This document shows positions 15,555 to 23,998 of a DNA stretch of 64,000 nucleotides, in pieces. Position numbers and translations under genes: made by a program. Numbering within the stretch: position 1 is the first letter of the stretch; every line of letters starts with the position of its first letter. The notes under the pieces are model-generated. The model saw nothing but the letters and a program-made list of their open reading frames with translations, was not told the origin of the DNA and made no database searches. The stretch lies in assembly GCA_965116245.1 (NCBI GenBank), contig OZ220497.1, positions 2,666,001 to 2,730,000 on the forward strand, written 5' to 3'. Source of the DNA: Poriferisodalis sp965116245. Its GTDB lineage: Bacteria; Actinomycetota; Acidimicrobiia; Acidimicrobiales; Poriferisodalaceae.

Positions 15555-18500
15555 TCAGACAGCCAGCCTCAGGTCGGCGACATGTTGGGCGAGCTGCGAA
15601 CGAAACTCTGCAACCGAGGCCATCTTGATTTCTTCGTATCCGCGCACCAGCTCCGCTAGTCCGGCGATGGCAACGGCCTGCTCATAGCGGGCCGCGCCAG
15701 CATCTGCCTCCAGCGCTTGGCAGGCAGCGTTGAGTGCCGCTTCGTACTCTCCCGGCAGCGATCGCTCTGTTCTACGGATCTCGCTTCGTCCGAACGGGTC
15801 ATACCAGCGACCCCGGATGCGTTTGCCTCGTGCCAGCAGCTCAAACATCGGTCGCCACGCCGTGGAGAACCGGATTTTGCTGTCGAGCCCAAGCGCCCGC
15901 AGCAACGGCGGATGCAAGTTCCACGACACCTTTCCACCTACCGACGCCGCCAAGTCGCGGGCTGCGGCATTGGCGTGAGCATCCAGCATTAGCCGCGCCA
16001 CCTCGTACTCGTCTTTGTAGGCCATCAACTTGAAGTGACCTGCCGCCGCAGCAGCGGTCAGCCGACACGAACCATCCCCCGCCGTTCGATCTGTACGCGC
16101 CACACGTTCGACCAGCTCCACAAACTGGGCAGCAAGCCGAGGCGACTGATACGCGCACAACTCAACGGTGTAGAGGCGCAGTGCAGTGCGAAGACTCTCC
16201 AGCTCTGCTGTCGCATCTTCGGGGGCAGGTTCGGGGGCCAGATCATCCTGGTCCAGGCTGCTCTGCGTCAGCCTGCTTTGGGCCAGCCTGCTTTGGGCCA
16301 AACGGTTCTGGGCCAGACCGTTCTGGGCCAAATCGTCCACCATCTGGTCAATGCGCTGCGCGAGATCCCCTGGCACCGCGGGGCTCGCAAGGAATGGTGC
16401 GGCTTGGCTGCCGGTTCTTGTAGCGGCGTTTCGAGCAGCGGCTTGGGTCACTGCCGCTGGGTCGTGAATCATCGCTCGGCCCCAACCGAATGCAGCCAGG
16501 TTCTGCTCTACCGCAACCCCGTTTAGCTTGATCGCGGCCTCCACGCTGGCCGGAGCAATCGGCAATGCACCCGCTTGGATGGCCATGCCCACAACGAACA
16601 CGTTCGCTGTCACCGCCGTGCCGCACAGAGCGCTTACCAGCGAACTGGCATCGGCCCAGTGCCGCTGGCCATCCATAGTGACCGCTGCCACCCGCTCCAA
16701 CAGCTCAGCGGTGGCTGGCATCGCAATGCTCGGATCGGCGACCATGGCACCGGTTGGTGTTGACGAGGTTGAGCCAACCACCATGGTCTGGGCAGGGTCC
16801 GCTACCGCAAGTCCAGTCGCCGACGCCGCGACGAGCAGATCAAACGCCACTATGGCATCGGCTTGGCCGCTGCCTATACGTGCAGTGGCTGGACCGCCGA
16901 TGCGCTTCAGCCGTAGATCTCCCACAACAGGGCCCGCTTTTTGCGACAGTCCGATCTGATCCAGCCCTCGCACCTCGTATCCATCGAACATCGCCGCGGT
17001 GCCGAGTATCTGGTTTACGGTCACCACACCGGTCCCACCGATGCCGCACATGCGCACCGACACGTCATCGGGACCTACCAGGGGTACCGGATCAGGCAAA
17101 TCTGTGGGCGGCTCGGCCCGGGGACTGATGTCGGGCTTGCCTGCTTTACCTGATTTGCCTGAATTGCCTGATTTGACTGCTTTGCCTGAATTGCCTGCTT
17201 TGCCTGCTTTGCCTGATTTGCCTAATTTGGCCTTCCAATTGCCACCTCTTTGCTTGCGCGCCAACGGCGAGAACAGCGAGAAAATCCTGTGTGCCGCCTT
17301 ACGCAGCGGACCGGGCACATCCACCGTCATAAACGAGGGACAATCACCGTCAAGGCACGAGTAATCCAAGTTGCACGACGTTTGATCAATGCGGGTTTTG
17401 CGACCGAAGAATGTGTCGACTGGCTGTACCGACAAACAGTTGCTCTTGGCACCGCAGTCGCCGCAGCCTTCGCATATGCGCTCATTGATGAACACACGCT
17501 TGGTCGGGGCGGGTTGAGTGCCACGTTTGCGCGCCCGCCGCGCCTCGGCTGCGCATTGCTGATCGTGGATCAGCACGGTTACACCTTCAACGCCAGCGAG
17601 CAGTTCTTGCGCTTCGGTGAGGCGATCGCGGTGCCACACTTCAACATCGGCTGGCAAGTCGCGCCGACGGTAGGCGGACGGGTCATCAGTAGTGATGAGA
17701 ACTTTGGCTACGCCGCCCGCCAGCAAACCAGCCACCACATCGGGCACTTCCAACTGCCCGGCAGGGTCTTGGCCGCCCGTCATGGCCACGGCTCGGTTCC
17801 ACAGCAGCTTGTAGGTGATGTTCGCACCGGCGGCTACCGCTCCGGCAATTGCAAGCTGGCCACTGTGGAAATACGTACCGTCACCCAAGTTCTGGAACAA
17901 GTGCGGCGTATCGACGAAGGGTGACATGCCGATCCACTGCGTGCCTTCCTGGCCCATGCAGGTCACGCTCACAATGTCGCCAACCCGCTGCGGATCCATC
18001 AGCAGCGCCATGGTGTGACACCCAATTCCCGCGCCTACTAACGCCCCGTCGGGCACTTGAGTGGAGAGATTGTGCGGGCAGCCAGAACAGAAATAGGGCG
18101 AGCGGCTTTGCTCGCTGGGCAAAGCCAGCGGCAACTCGATACGCAGGCGCTCCGGCTGGCGCGGCCTCAGCCGGTCCCCTAGGCGGGGCTCCAGCCGCCC
18201 GCGCAGCGGTTCCACCAGATCGTCGGCGGTCAACGCACCGTGGGAGTGAAGCAAGGTGCGGTCGTGCTCGTCGCATTTGCCGACTATGCGGGGGTGGTGT
18301 GACTGGTTGTAGAGGGCGTCCTTCAGCAACGACTCGATGTTGGGGCTCTTCTCTTCGATCACGAAGACTTCGCTGACGCCACGGGCGAAGTGGCGAGCTC
18401 GTTCAGCGCTAAAGGGGATCGGCATGCCCATCCGCACAAGGCGAATACCGGCCTCACGCACTGCTTCGTCGCTCTCGAGGCCAAGCCGGCGCAGTGCCTC

Positions 18501-19379
18501 TCGCACCTCGCGGTAGGTGATACCCGACGCAACTACGGCAACCCACGCCTCGGGTGGATCCACGACAGCATCGTTCAGGCGATTCGCGGCCGCGTACGCA
18601 ATAGCCAGCTCGTAACGGACCTCCACGATCTCACGCTCAATGTCGACCGTGTGAGGCGTGAGCAGATAGCCGTCGGGCCGGTGGCGGTACGGTTCGCGCT
18701 CAACCAGGGGAATAATCGGATCAAACTGTGCAGGATCCAGTTCAACTGTGGCGGCACCGTCCGCTACGTCGGCCACGATTTTGAGGCAGGTCCACAACCC
18801 GGTAGTGCGGGACATCGCAATGGCGTGACGTCCCAGATGGAGCGCCTCAGCCGGTGAGCCCGGATAGAGCACCGGGATGTGCAGATCGGCCATGGAACCG
18901 GCCGAGCTAGATGGGATAGTGGAACTCTTGGCGGCAGGGTCGTCGCCCGCTATAGCCACCGCTCCACCATTTGGATCGGTGCCAGCGAAGACGCCATGGC
19001 GCAACGCATCGGTGGCACGATCCACACCGGGCGCTTTGCCGTACCACAGCCCCACAACACCGTCATAGGTGGCATCCGGCCGGGTGGCAGCCAGTTGGCT
19101 ACCCATCACCGCAGTAGCGGCCTGCTCCTCGTTGAGAGCTGGCACGTGAACGATGGGCAAGTCTGTGGTACGCCGGGCCGCTTCAACAGCAGCGTCGTAG
19201 CCACCCAGCGGCGAACCCGGATAGCCCGACACGAACGCTGCTGTGCGCAACCCACTACGCCGGTCGGCACGCAGTTGTTCGATAGGCAGGCGAGCTAGCG
19301 CTTGCAGCCCGGTCATGAACGCCGTGCCTGAGTCGTCGGTGTAGCGCCCCGATAGCTGGTAAGTCTCAGCGAGGCTCAT
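15555..19379 (-). CDS. Indolepyruvate:ferredoxin oxidoreductase-type 2-oxoacid oxidoreductase, single chain
   Basis: Thiamine-diphosphate enzyme that oxidatively decarboxylates aryl- or branched-chain 2-oxoacids to acyl-CoA, reducing ferredoxin. Domains in order: pyrimidine-binding domain (GYPGSPLGGYDAAVEA near residue 50), TPP-binding domain (YFCSGCPHNLST, GIGCHTMA), a cysteine-rich Fe-S segment (CEGCGDCGAKSNC and SCNLDYSCLDGDC), a gamma-type domain (CGIGGTGVVTVNQ, GLSQKAGPVVGD) and a C-terminal domain typical of long IorA-like proteins. Relatives are about 1150-1180 residues. The extra roughly 100 residues are largely two repeat-encoded linkers: GK[SA]-type repeats after the Fe-S segment, and AQNRL-type repeats before the C-terminal domain. 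ATG 19379 is preferred over TTG 19391. The true substrate is unknown. Confidence 0.88.
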   Translation of the reverse strand: MSLAETYQLSGRYTDDSGTAFMTGLQALARLPIEQLRADRRSGLRTAAFVSGYPGSPLGGYDAAVEAARRTTDLPIVHVPALNEEQAATAVMGSQLAATRPDATYDGVVGLWYGKAPGVDRATDALRHGVFAGTDPNGGAVAIAGDDPAAKSSTIPSSSAGSMADLHIPVLYPGSPAEALHLGRHAIAMSRTTGLWTCLKIVADVADGAATVELDPAQFDPIIPLVEREPYRHRPDGYLLTPHTVDIEREIVEVRYELAIAYAAANRLNDAVVDPPEAWVAVVASGITYREVREALRRLGLESDEAVREAGIRLVRMGMPIPFSAERARHFARGVSEVFVIEEKSPNIESLLKDALYNQSHHPRIVGKCDEHDRTLLHSHGALTADDLVEPLRGRLEPRLGDRLRPRQPERLRIELPLALPSEQSRSPYFCSGCPHNLSTQVPDGALVGAGIGCHTMALLMDPQRVGDIVSVTCMGQEGTQWIGMSPFVDTPHLFQNLGDGTYFHSGQLAIAGAVAAGANITYKLLWNRAVAMTGGQDPAGQLEVPDVVAGLLAGGVAKVLITTDDPSAYRRRDLPADVEVWHRDRLTEAQELLAGVEGVTVLIHDQQCAAEARRARKRGTQPAPTKRVFINERICEGCGDCGAKSNCLSVQPVDTFFGRKTRIDQTSCNLDYSCLDGDCPSFMTVDVPGPLRKAAHRIFSLFSPLARKQRGGNWKAKLGKSGKAGKAGNSGKAVKSGNSGKSGKAGKPDISPRAEPPTDLPDPVPLVGPDDVSVRMCGIGGTGVVTVNQILGTAAMFDGYEVRGLDQIGLSQKAGPVVGDLRLKRIGGPATARIGSGQADAIVAFDLLVAASATGLAVADPAQTMVVGSTSSTPTGAMVADPSIAMPATAELLERVAAVTMDGQRHWADASSLVSALCGTAVTANVFVVGMAIQAGALPIAPASVEAAIKLNGVAVEQNLAAFGWGRAMIHDPAAVTQAAARNAATRTGSQAAPFLASPAVPGDLAQRIDQMVDDLAQNGLAQNRLAQSRLAQSRLTQSSLDQDDLAPEPAPEDATAELESLRTALRLYTVELCAYQSPRLAAQFVELVERVARTDRTAGDGSCRLTAAAAAGHFKLMAYKDEYEVARLMLDAHANAAARDLAASVGGKVSWNLHPPLLRALGLDSKIRFSTAWRPMFELLARGKRIRGRWYDPFGRSEIRRTERSLPGEYEAALNAACQALEADAGAARYEQAVAIAGLAELVRGYEEIKMASVAEFRSQLAQHVADLRLAV
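16258..16332 (-). repeat. Five 15-bp units in the oxidoreductase gene (C-terminal linker)
   Basis: Five tandem units like ctgctttgggccagc encode AQSRL/AQNRL repeats on the minus strand, forming a Gln/Leu-rich linker before the C-terminal domain. Confidence 0.9.
17137..17226 (-). repeat. Ten 9-bp units in the oxidoreductase gene (middle linker)
   Basis: Ten units of ttgcctgat/ttgcctgct encode a GKS/GKA/GNS tripeptide series on the minus strand, a flexible basic linker between the Fe-S segment and the gamma-type domain. Confidence 0.9.
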
Positions 19380-19535
19380 CGAAGTTCCCAATGCGATAGG
19401 CAGATGCAGCGCTTCCCGGTGATCATCTCAAGGCCTTCCTTGCGTCAGGCCCATTGTGGCCGCTGCGAGCTACCTGGCGAAGCCGTCTAGCCCGGCAGTG
19501 CCCATTTGTTTGGAGTTGCTGCGGCGATGTTTCTC

Positions 19536-20501
19536 TCAGTGTCGCGCTGCTGTGCCAAGCGTTGCCGCATCATGCCCCGATGCACCATGTGCTGCTGCGC
19601 GATGCAGCTCTCGAACTTCGTCGGCGCTCAGCAGCCGGTGCTGGCCGGGGCGCAGCACTGAATCTGTTAGCGGACCGATTCGTGTGCGCACCAGACGGAG
19701 TACCCGATGTCCGACCGCATCGCACATCCGACGAACCTGACGGTTGCGTCCCTCGTGCATGACGATGCGTAGCACTGACGGCTGCGGCATCGACACGACC
19801 GCTGGCGCTGTGAGACCATCACCTAGCTCGATGCCGCTGCGCAACCGCGCCAGCGCACCTCGAGCGGGCACGCCCTTTACATGAACGAGATATTCCCGCT
19901 CAACACCCCACGACGGATGCGTCAGTCGATGGGTCAGCTCACCGTCGTTGGTCACGATGATGAGACCTTCAGAATCCGCATCTAAGCGACCAACCGGATA
20001 GACGCGCACCGATGCGGGCACCAAGTCGGTCACGCAGGGTCGACCTCGGTCGTCGGATGCGGAGCTGAGAACGCCTCGGGGCTTGTTGACCAGGTAATGC
20101 ACCGTGGCCGAGTCCCAAACCACAACCGCCCCGTCAAGCTCAATCCGGTCGGCCAGTGTTGCCCGGTCACCTAGTTGAGCAATCGTGCCGTTCACCGATA
20201 CTCGCCCTGCGGCGATCAGATCCTCGCATCGGCGGCGGCTAGCGACCCCTGCGGCTGCCATGATTTTGTGTAGCCGCGCTGCGCCATGCAGTCTCTCAGC
20301 ACTGTGCAACTGCTCAGCACTGTGCAACTGCTCAGTGTTGTGCAATCGCTCGGCTTTGTGCAATCGCTCAGCGCTGGCGCCGTGTTCGTCAATCGCGGTG
20401 TCGACCTCGCCAGGCGTTTCGGCAACAGGGGCACCTGGACTATCTGCACCCGGCGTATCTGCACCCGGAGTATCGGCACCTGGCGTGCCGCTGATGGACA
20501 T
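19536..20501 (-). CDS. rluB: 23S rRNA pseudouridine synthase, RluB family
   Basis: Converts a uridine of 23S rRNA to pseudouridine. After an unusual N-terminal extension of about 80 residues comes an S4 RNA-binding domain (LHKIMAAAGVASRRRCEDLI, VSVNG) and the catalytic domain with VGRLDADSEGLIIVTNDG, which holds the catalytic Asp, followed by the EGRNRQVRRMCDAVGH motif. The extension is encoded by two tandem arrays (GADTP 15-bp units and LHSAEQ 18-bp units) and is absent from relatives. The gene follows scpB with a 16-base gap, as in other actinobacteria. Confidence 0.93.
   Translation of the reverse strand: MSISGTPGADTPGADTPGADSPGAPVAETPGEVDTAIDEHGASAERLHKAERLHNTEQLHSAEQLHSAERLHGAARLHKIMAAAGVASRRRCEDLIAAGRVSVNGTIAQLGDRATLADRIELDGAVVVWDSATVHYLVNKPRGVLSSASDDRGRPCVTDLVPASVRVYPVGRLDADSEGLIIVTNDGELTHRLTHPSWGVEREYLVHVKGVPARGALARLRSGIELGDGLTAPAVVSMPQPSVLRIVMHEGRNRQVRRMCDAVGHRVLRLVRTRIGPLTDSVLRPGQHRLLSADEVRELHRAAAHGASGHDAATLGTAARH
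20287..20376 (-). repeat. Five 18-bp units in rluB
   Basis: Five tandem 18-bp units of tgcaactgctcagcactg type encode six-residue LHSAEQ-like repeats on the minus strand. They would form a short amphipathic helix directly before the S4 domain. Confidence 0.9.
20431..20490 (-). repeat. Four 15-bp units in rluB N-terminus
   Basis: Four tandem units of gcacccggcgtatct type encode GADTP-like pentapeptides immediately after the start of rluB. Confidence 0.9.
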
Positions 20502-20517
20502 AGCTGCGCTAGCAGGC

Positions 20518-21210
20518 TTAGTTGTCGCTGTGGTGCCGGCCAGCCGCGATGCGATCCATCTCCGCTAGCGCTTCGGTGTCCACGCTCAGCTCCGCTAGCG
20601 ACGGCAGCTCATCAAGGCTGTCGAGACCCATTCGCTCCAAGAAGTTCGGTGTCGTCCCGAGCAACGCTGCGTTGCCAGGTCCGCTATCACGTGCAACCTC
20701 GGCCACGTAGCTCTGGTCAATGAGCGTGCGGACCACACGATCCACGTTGACGCCCCGGATGGCGCTGATCTGCGCACGTGAAATCGGCTGCTTGTATGCC
20801 ACCACCGCCAGGGTTTCCATGGCCGCGGCGGACAGACGCTGCGAGCGTCGACCACCAACGAAGCGCTCTACAACGTCTGCGACTTCGGCAGCGGTCTGAA
20901 GCTGATAGCCACCGGCCACCTGCATCAAAACGAAGCCCCGCTGAGCCCTCGCGTACTCGCAGGCAAGTTCATTGCAGATCGACTGAATCAACGCAGCGGG
21001 GGCACCCGAAACTGAAGCCAGCACCTCAGCCGGTACCGGTTCGGTGGCCACCATCAGCACAGCTTCGACCGCTGCGTACAACAAGTCGTCATCACAGTTG
21101 CGAGCGCCCGCACTGCCAGTATCGACAGCGCTCGCATCGACGGTTCGTCCTTCATCGCTAACCAACCGCAGGCCGCTAGCTGAGTTGATTAGCTGGCGCG
21201 TGCGACTCAC
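20518..21210 (-). CDS. scpB: Segregation and condensation protein B
   Basis: Winged-helix kleisin partner of the SMC complex, needed for chromosome compaction and segregation. Typical segments are LYAAVEAVLMVATEPV, YQLQTAAEVADVVERF, AAMETLAVVAYKQPISRAQI, IRGVNVDRVVRTLIDQ and LLGTTPNFLERMGL. The start is a GTG overlapping the scpA stop codon (GTGA), giving translational coupling. The 230-residue length is normal, with a slightly extended N-terminus. Confidence 0.95.
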   Translation of the reverse strand: MSRTRQLINSASGLRLVSDEGRTVDASAVDTGSAGARNCDDDLLYAAVEAVLMVATEPVPAEVLASVSGAPAALIQSICNELACEYARAQRGFVLMQVAGGYQLQTAAEVADVVERFVGGRRSQRLSAAAMETLAVVAYKQPISRAQISAIRGVNVDRVVRTLIDQSYVAEVARDSGPGNAALLGTTPNFLERMGLDSLDELPSLAELSVDTEALAEMDRIAAGRHHSDN

Positions 21211-22196
21211 GCAGCGTCTTCTCCATATATGACGGTTGCGGCAAGCTGCGTCGTGTCATCGCCGATCCATTCGACACCGATGTCACCGAAACGCTCGGCT
21301 TGCGTCAGCTCAACGTGACCTGACCCGAACAGCTCCAGCAACGCCAAGAAGTACGCCACCACCACCATGCGCTCGGAGATGTCGCCGGTGAGCTCTCGGA
21401 AAGTTGCCGGACCCGACTCGGCGAGCCGCTCAACAATCGCTGCCGCCGCCTCCTCCACGGTCATCGCCGCAGCTCGCAAATGGCTGATGTCGACTTGAGG
21501 TGTGGGCCGCGGAGCTAACACTCGTTCCATCGCCGCGGCTAGATCGTCTGGCTTCGCTCCCTCCAGCAGATCGGGCGTACACGCCCAAAAGTGCTCGGGT
21601 GGGCCAGCGATACGCGGCCACCGCAGCGACGCCTGATTCCAGCGCTCGCTCAGCAGCCTCGCCGCCGCGCCGAATGTCTGACCCTCCAGCAATCGAGCCA
21701 TCGCAGTGTCGCGCAGACCGTACGACGCCAATTCCTCCTCCAGATCCAACTCCACCGGAGGGTCGGGCAAGAGACGCCGGGACTTGAGCTCAATCAGTGT
21801 CGCTACCAGCAGAGCAAACTCGCTGGCGGCATCAATGTTGACGCTGTAGTCACGGTTGTTGTCAAGTGTGCTGTTGTCAGCGGCCCGATTGCTGTGAGCG
21901 GCCACAGGCCCAGCCACAACGCTGGGCTGTGCTGGTTTGTCAACCGGGTAGTTGGGAGTCGCCGGGTTGTTCCCGCCGTTGTTCGTGTTGTCTTGCGTGG
22001 TGTTCGCGGCGCTCGCCGTGTGGTTGCTATTGCAGTTGTGACTTGCAGTGACGTTCTCGGCGGCCATGACCCTTAGGAAATCGTCAACCAGGCGCGTCAA
22101 CGACACCTCCCAGATGTCAACCTCCTGGCTGACTAGGAGTTTGACCAGCACGTCCAGCGGGCCAACGAAAGTCGCGGTGCGAACCTCAAGGGTCAC
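21207..22196 (-). CDS. scpA: Segregation and condensation protein A (kleisin)
   Basis: Kleisin that bridges SMC heads. It begins VRTATFVGPLDVLVKLLVSQ with WEVSLTRLVDDFL near residue 29, and ends with the winged-helix segment VVAYFLALLELFGSGHVEL. A roughly 65-residue insert rich in Asn, Thr and Pro (about residues 52-118) separates the N-terminal domain from EFALLVATLIELKSRRLLP, making the protein longer than the usual 250-280 residues. The start is GTG at 22196. In M. tuberculosis parA precedes scpA and xerD lies close by. Here trpS and the accessory block occupy that interval. Confidence 0.94.
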   Translation of the reverse strand: MTLEVRTATFVGPLDVLVKLLVSQEVDIWEVSLTRLVDDFLRVMAAENVTASHNCNSNHTASAANTTQDNTNNGGNNPATPNYPVDKPAQPSVVAGPVAAHSNRAADNSTLDNNRDYSVNIDAASEFALLVATLIELKSRRLLPDPPVELDLEEELASYGLRDTAMARLLEGQTFGAAARLLSERWNQASLRWPRIAGPPEHFWACTPDLLEGAKPDDLAAAMERVLAPRPTPQVDISHLRAAAMTVEEAAAAIVERLAESGPATFRELTGDISERMVVVAYFLALLELFGSGHVELTQAERFGDIGVEWIGDDTTQLAATVIYGEDAA

Positions 22197-22577
22197 ACAT
22201 ACCGAAGTTATCGCAGCAGCCAGCAGATGGCTGACATTTCTATGGCATATCTGTCTATGGCATATCTGGTGACTTGGCAGCGCAACGGTTGACGTGGGCT
22301 GATTTGAGCTGACGTTGGGCTGGCTTGCGCTGACGTGGGCTGGCTAAGTTGCCGCGCCTCGAACGGCCGAAGGTGAAGGCGCGCCCTATGGCGGCTGGCG
22401 TGTGCTGGCGCAATCGCGCGTCCTTAGCCGAGCACCATGGACAAGCGATGTAGGCGAGCAACATGGGCGAGCGCCATGGGTGCCCGATGTGGGCGAACAA
22501 CGCAATCAAACAGTGCAGACGAACGCTGCCGGTGAATAATGCTGCTGGTCAACCCAGCGCCGCTACCGTCATGCGCC
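22197..22577. other. Divergent scpA-trpS intergenic region with short repeats
   Basis: No gene is visible. It contains two copies of a 15-bp unit (ctatggcatatctgt) near 22239-22268, three diverged copies of a gctgacgtgggctg unit near 22295-22345, and a series of gcgagcaacatgg-like units near 22427-22500. It must hold the promoters for scpA and trpS, but I cannot pick convincing hexamers. Confidence 0.6.
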
Positions 22578-23579
22578 ATGACGCGAGTGCTCTCGGGCAT
22601 CCAACCCACCGGCGACGTTCACCTGGGTAACTACTTGGGGGCGCTGCGACAGTGGGCAATCGACCAGCATCATGCCGATGCCTTCTACTGCGCCGTAGAC
22701 CTGCACGCCATCACCGTGCGTCAGGATCCGGCTGAGTTGCGCGCAGCCACTTTGGGAACAATGGCCACGTTGATTTCTGTCGGCCTTGACCCTGAAGTCT
22801 GCACGCTGTTCGTGCAGAGTCACGTTCCGCAGCACACGGAGTTGTCGTGGCTGCTGGAATGCACGGTGTCGCTCGGCGAACTGCGCCGCATGACCCAGTT
22901 TAAAGACAAATCGGCACGCACTGACGGGAACGACCAAGGCGGAGACCACGTGTCGGCTGGTCTGTTCACGTATCCGGCGCTGATGGCCGCTGACATCTTG
23001 ATCTACGACGCCGATCGAGTACCGGTGGGTGACGATCAGCGTCAGCACCTGGAGCTAACTCGGGATGTGGCGCAACGTTTCAACAGCCGCTACGGCGACA
23101 CGTTCGTGATACCCGAAGCTGCTATCCCCACGGTCGGTGCGCGAGTGATGGATCTGCAGAACCCGACGTCCAAAATGTCCAAGTCGGCTGAGAGCCCTCA
23201 AGGTTCTATTGGCATCTTCGACGACGTGTCGGACATCGCACGCAAGTTCGCTCGGGCCGTGACCGACTCCGAGTCCGAAGTGCGCTACGACCCCGAAGCG
23301 AAGCCTGGCGTTTCCAATCTGCTGTCCATTCTTGGTGCCGCAACCGGCCGCAGCCCCGCTGAGGCCGCAGCCGACTACCAACAGTACGGACCACTCAAGT
23401 CTGATACCGCCGAAGCGGTTGTCGCCATGCTTGAACCCATAGCCACAAAGAAGGCTGAGCTTGATGCGGACCCTGCCGAACTAGCCCGCATAATCGCTGC
23501 TGGCGCCGACAAAGCAGAGGCCGTAGCCAGCCAAACTCTGGCCCGCGCCAAAGAGGCAATGGGTTTCCTGCCCAAGTAG
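22578..23579 (+). CDS. trpS: Tryptophanyl-tRNA synthetase
   Basis: Class I aminoacyl-tRNA synthetase that charges tRNA-Trp. The HIGH-type motif lies in GIQPTGDVHLGNYLGAL at the very N-terminus, and the KMSKS loop is KMSKSAESPQGSIG near residue 197. The DADRVPVGDDQRQHLELTRD segment is typical of bacterial TrpRS. ATG 22578 is chosen because conserved sequence begins at once; an earlier ATG at 22539 would add 13 non-conserved residues. Length of 333 matches the family. Confidence 0.96.
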   Translation: MTRVLSGIQPTGDVHLGNYLGALRQWAIDQHHADAFYCAVDLHAITVRQDPAELRAATLGTMATLISVGLDPEVCTLFVQSHVPQHTELSWLLECTVSLGELRRMTQFKDKSARTDGNDQGGDHVSAGLFTYPALMAADILIYDADRVPVGDDQRQHLELTRDVAQRFNSRYGDTFVIPEAAIPTVGARVMDLQNPTSKMSKSAESPQGSIGIFDDVSDIARKFARAVTDSESEVRYDPEAKPGVSNLLSILGAATGRSPAEAAADYQQYGPLKSDTAEAVVAMLEPIATKKAELDADPAELARIIAAGADKAEAVASQTLARAKEAMGFLPK

Positions 23580-23762
23580 CTGGGCCAACCCGGGTGCGCT
23601 TCACGTAGCGCAGGTCCGTTATGTCAAGCACGCTGCCCATGCTCGCCACACCTAGCGCACGACCCCTATGTCAAGTGCGTTGCCCGCACACGCGACGCCC
23701 GGCATAAGGACTTCATGGAATGAACATCGCCCATCGGAGCCGCTACTCGCCCACATCCCCTT

Positions 23763-23830
23763 TTTCCGGGGCGCAGGCATTTCCGGGGCGCAGGCATTTC
23801 CGGGGCGCAGGCATTTCCGGGGCGCAGTCC
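23763..23830. repeat. Four 17-bp tandem units between trpS and the DUF222 gene
   Basis: Four perfect or near-perfect copies of tttccggggcgcaggca. The surrounding 419-base gap (23580-23998) has no gene and also holds the downstream promoter. Confidence 0.93.
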
Positions 23831-23963
23831 CTATGCGCCTCAACTGGCTTACAACCCTTGCGCTAGATGCGCTGCCTAGAGGTGCTCCGTTCAGCGCGCT
23901 GTCTTCATGTGGCGGCGTTCTCAGTGTGTTGATCTTGGCCCTGAAATTGGTGCCTACAAATGT

Positions 23964-23992
23964 TTGCAATTGCTGTTGTACGCGTGTATACT
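23964..23992 (+). promoter_or_regulatory. Leaderless promoter of the DUF222/HNH gene
   Basis: TTGCAA (23964-23969), a 17-base spacer, then TATACT (23987-23992), followed after six bases by ATG at 23999. Spacing is ideal for a housekeeping sigma factor, and the start point would fall on or next to the A of the start codon. No Shine-Dalgarno sequence precedes the ATG. This points to a leaderless mRNA, which is common in actinobacteria. Confidence 0.75.
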
Positions 23993-23998
23993 CACTGT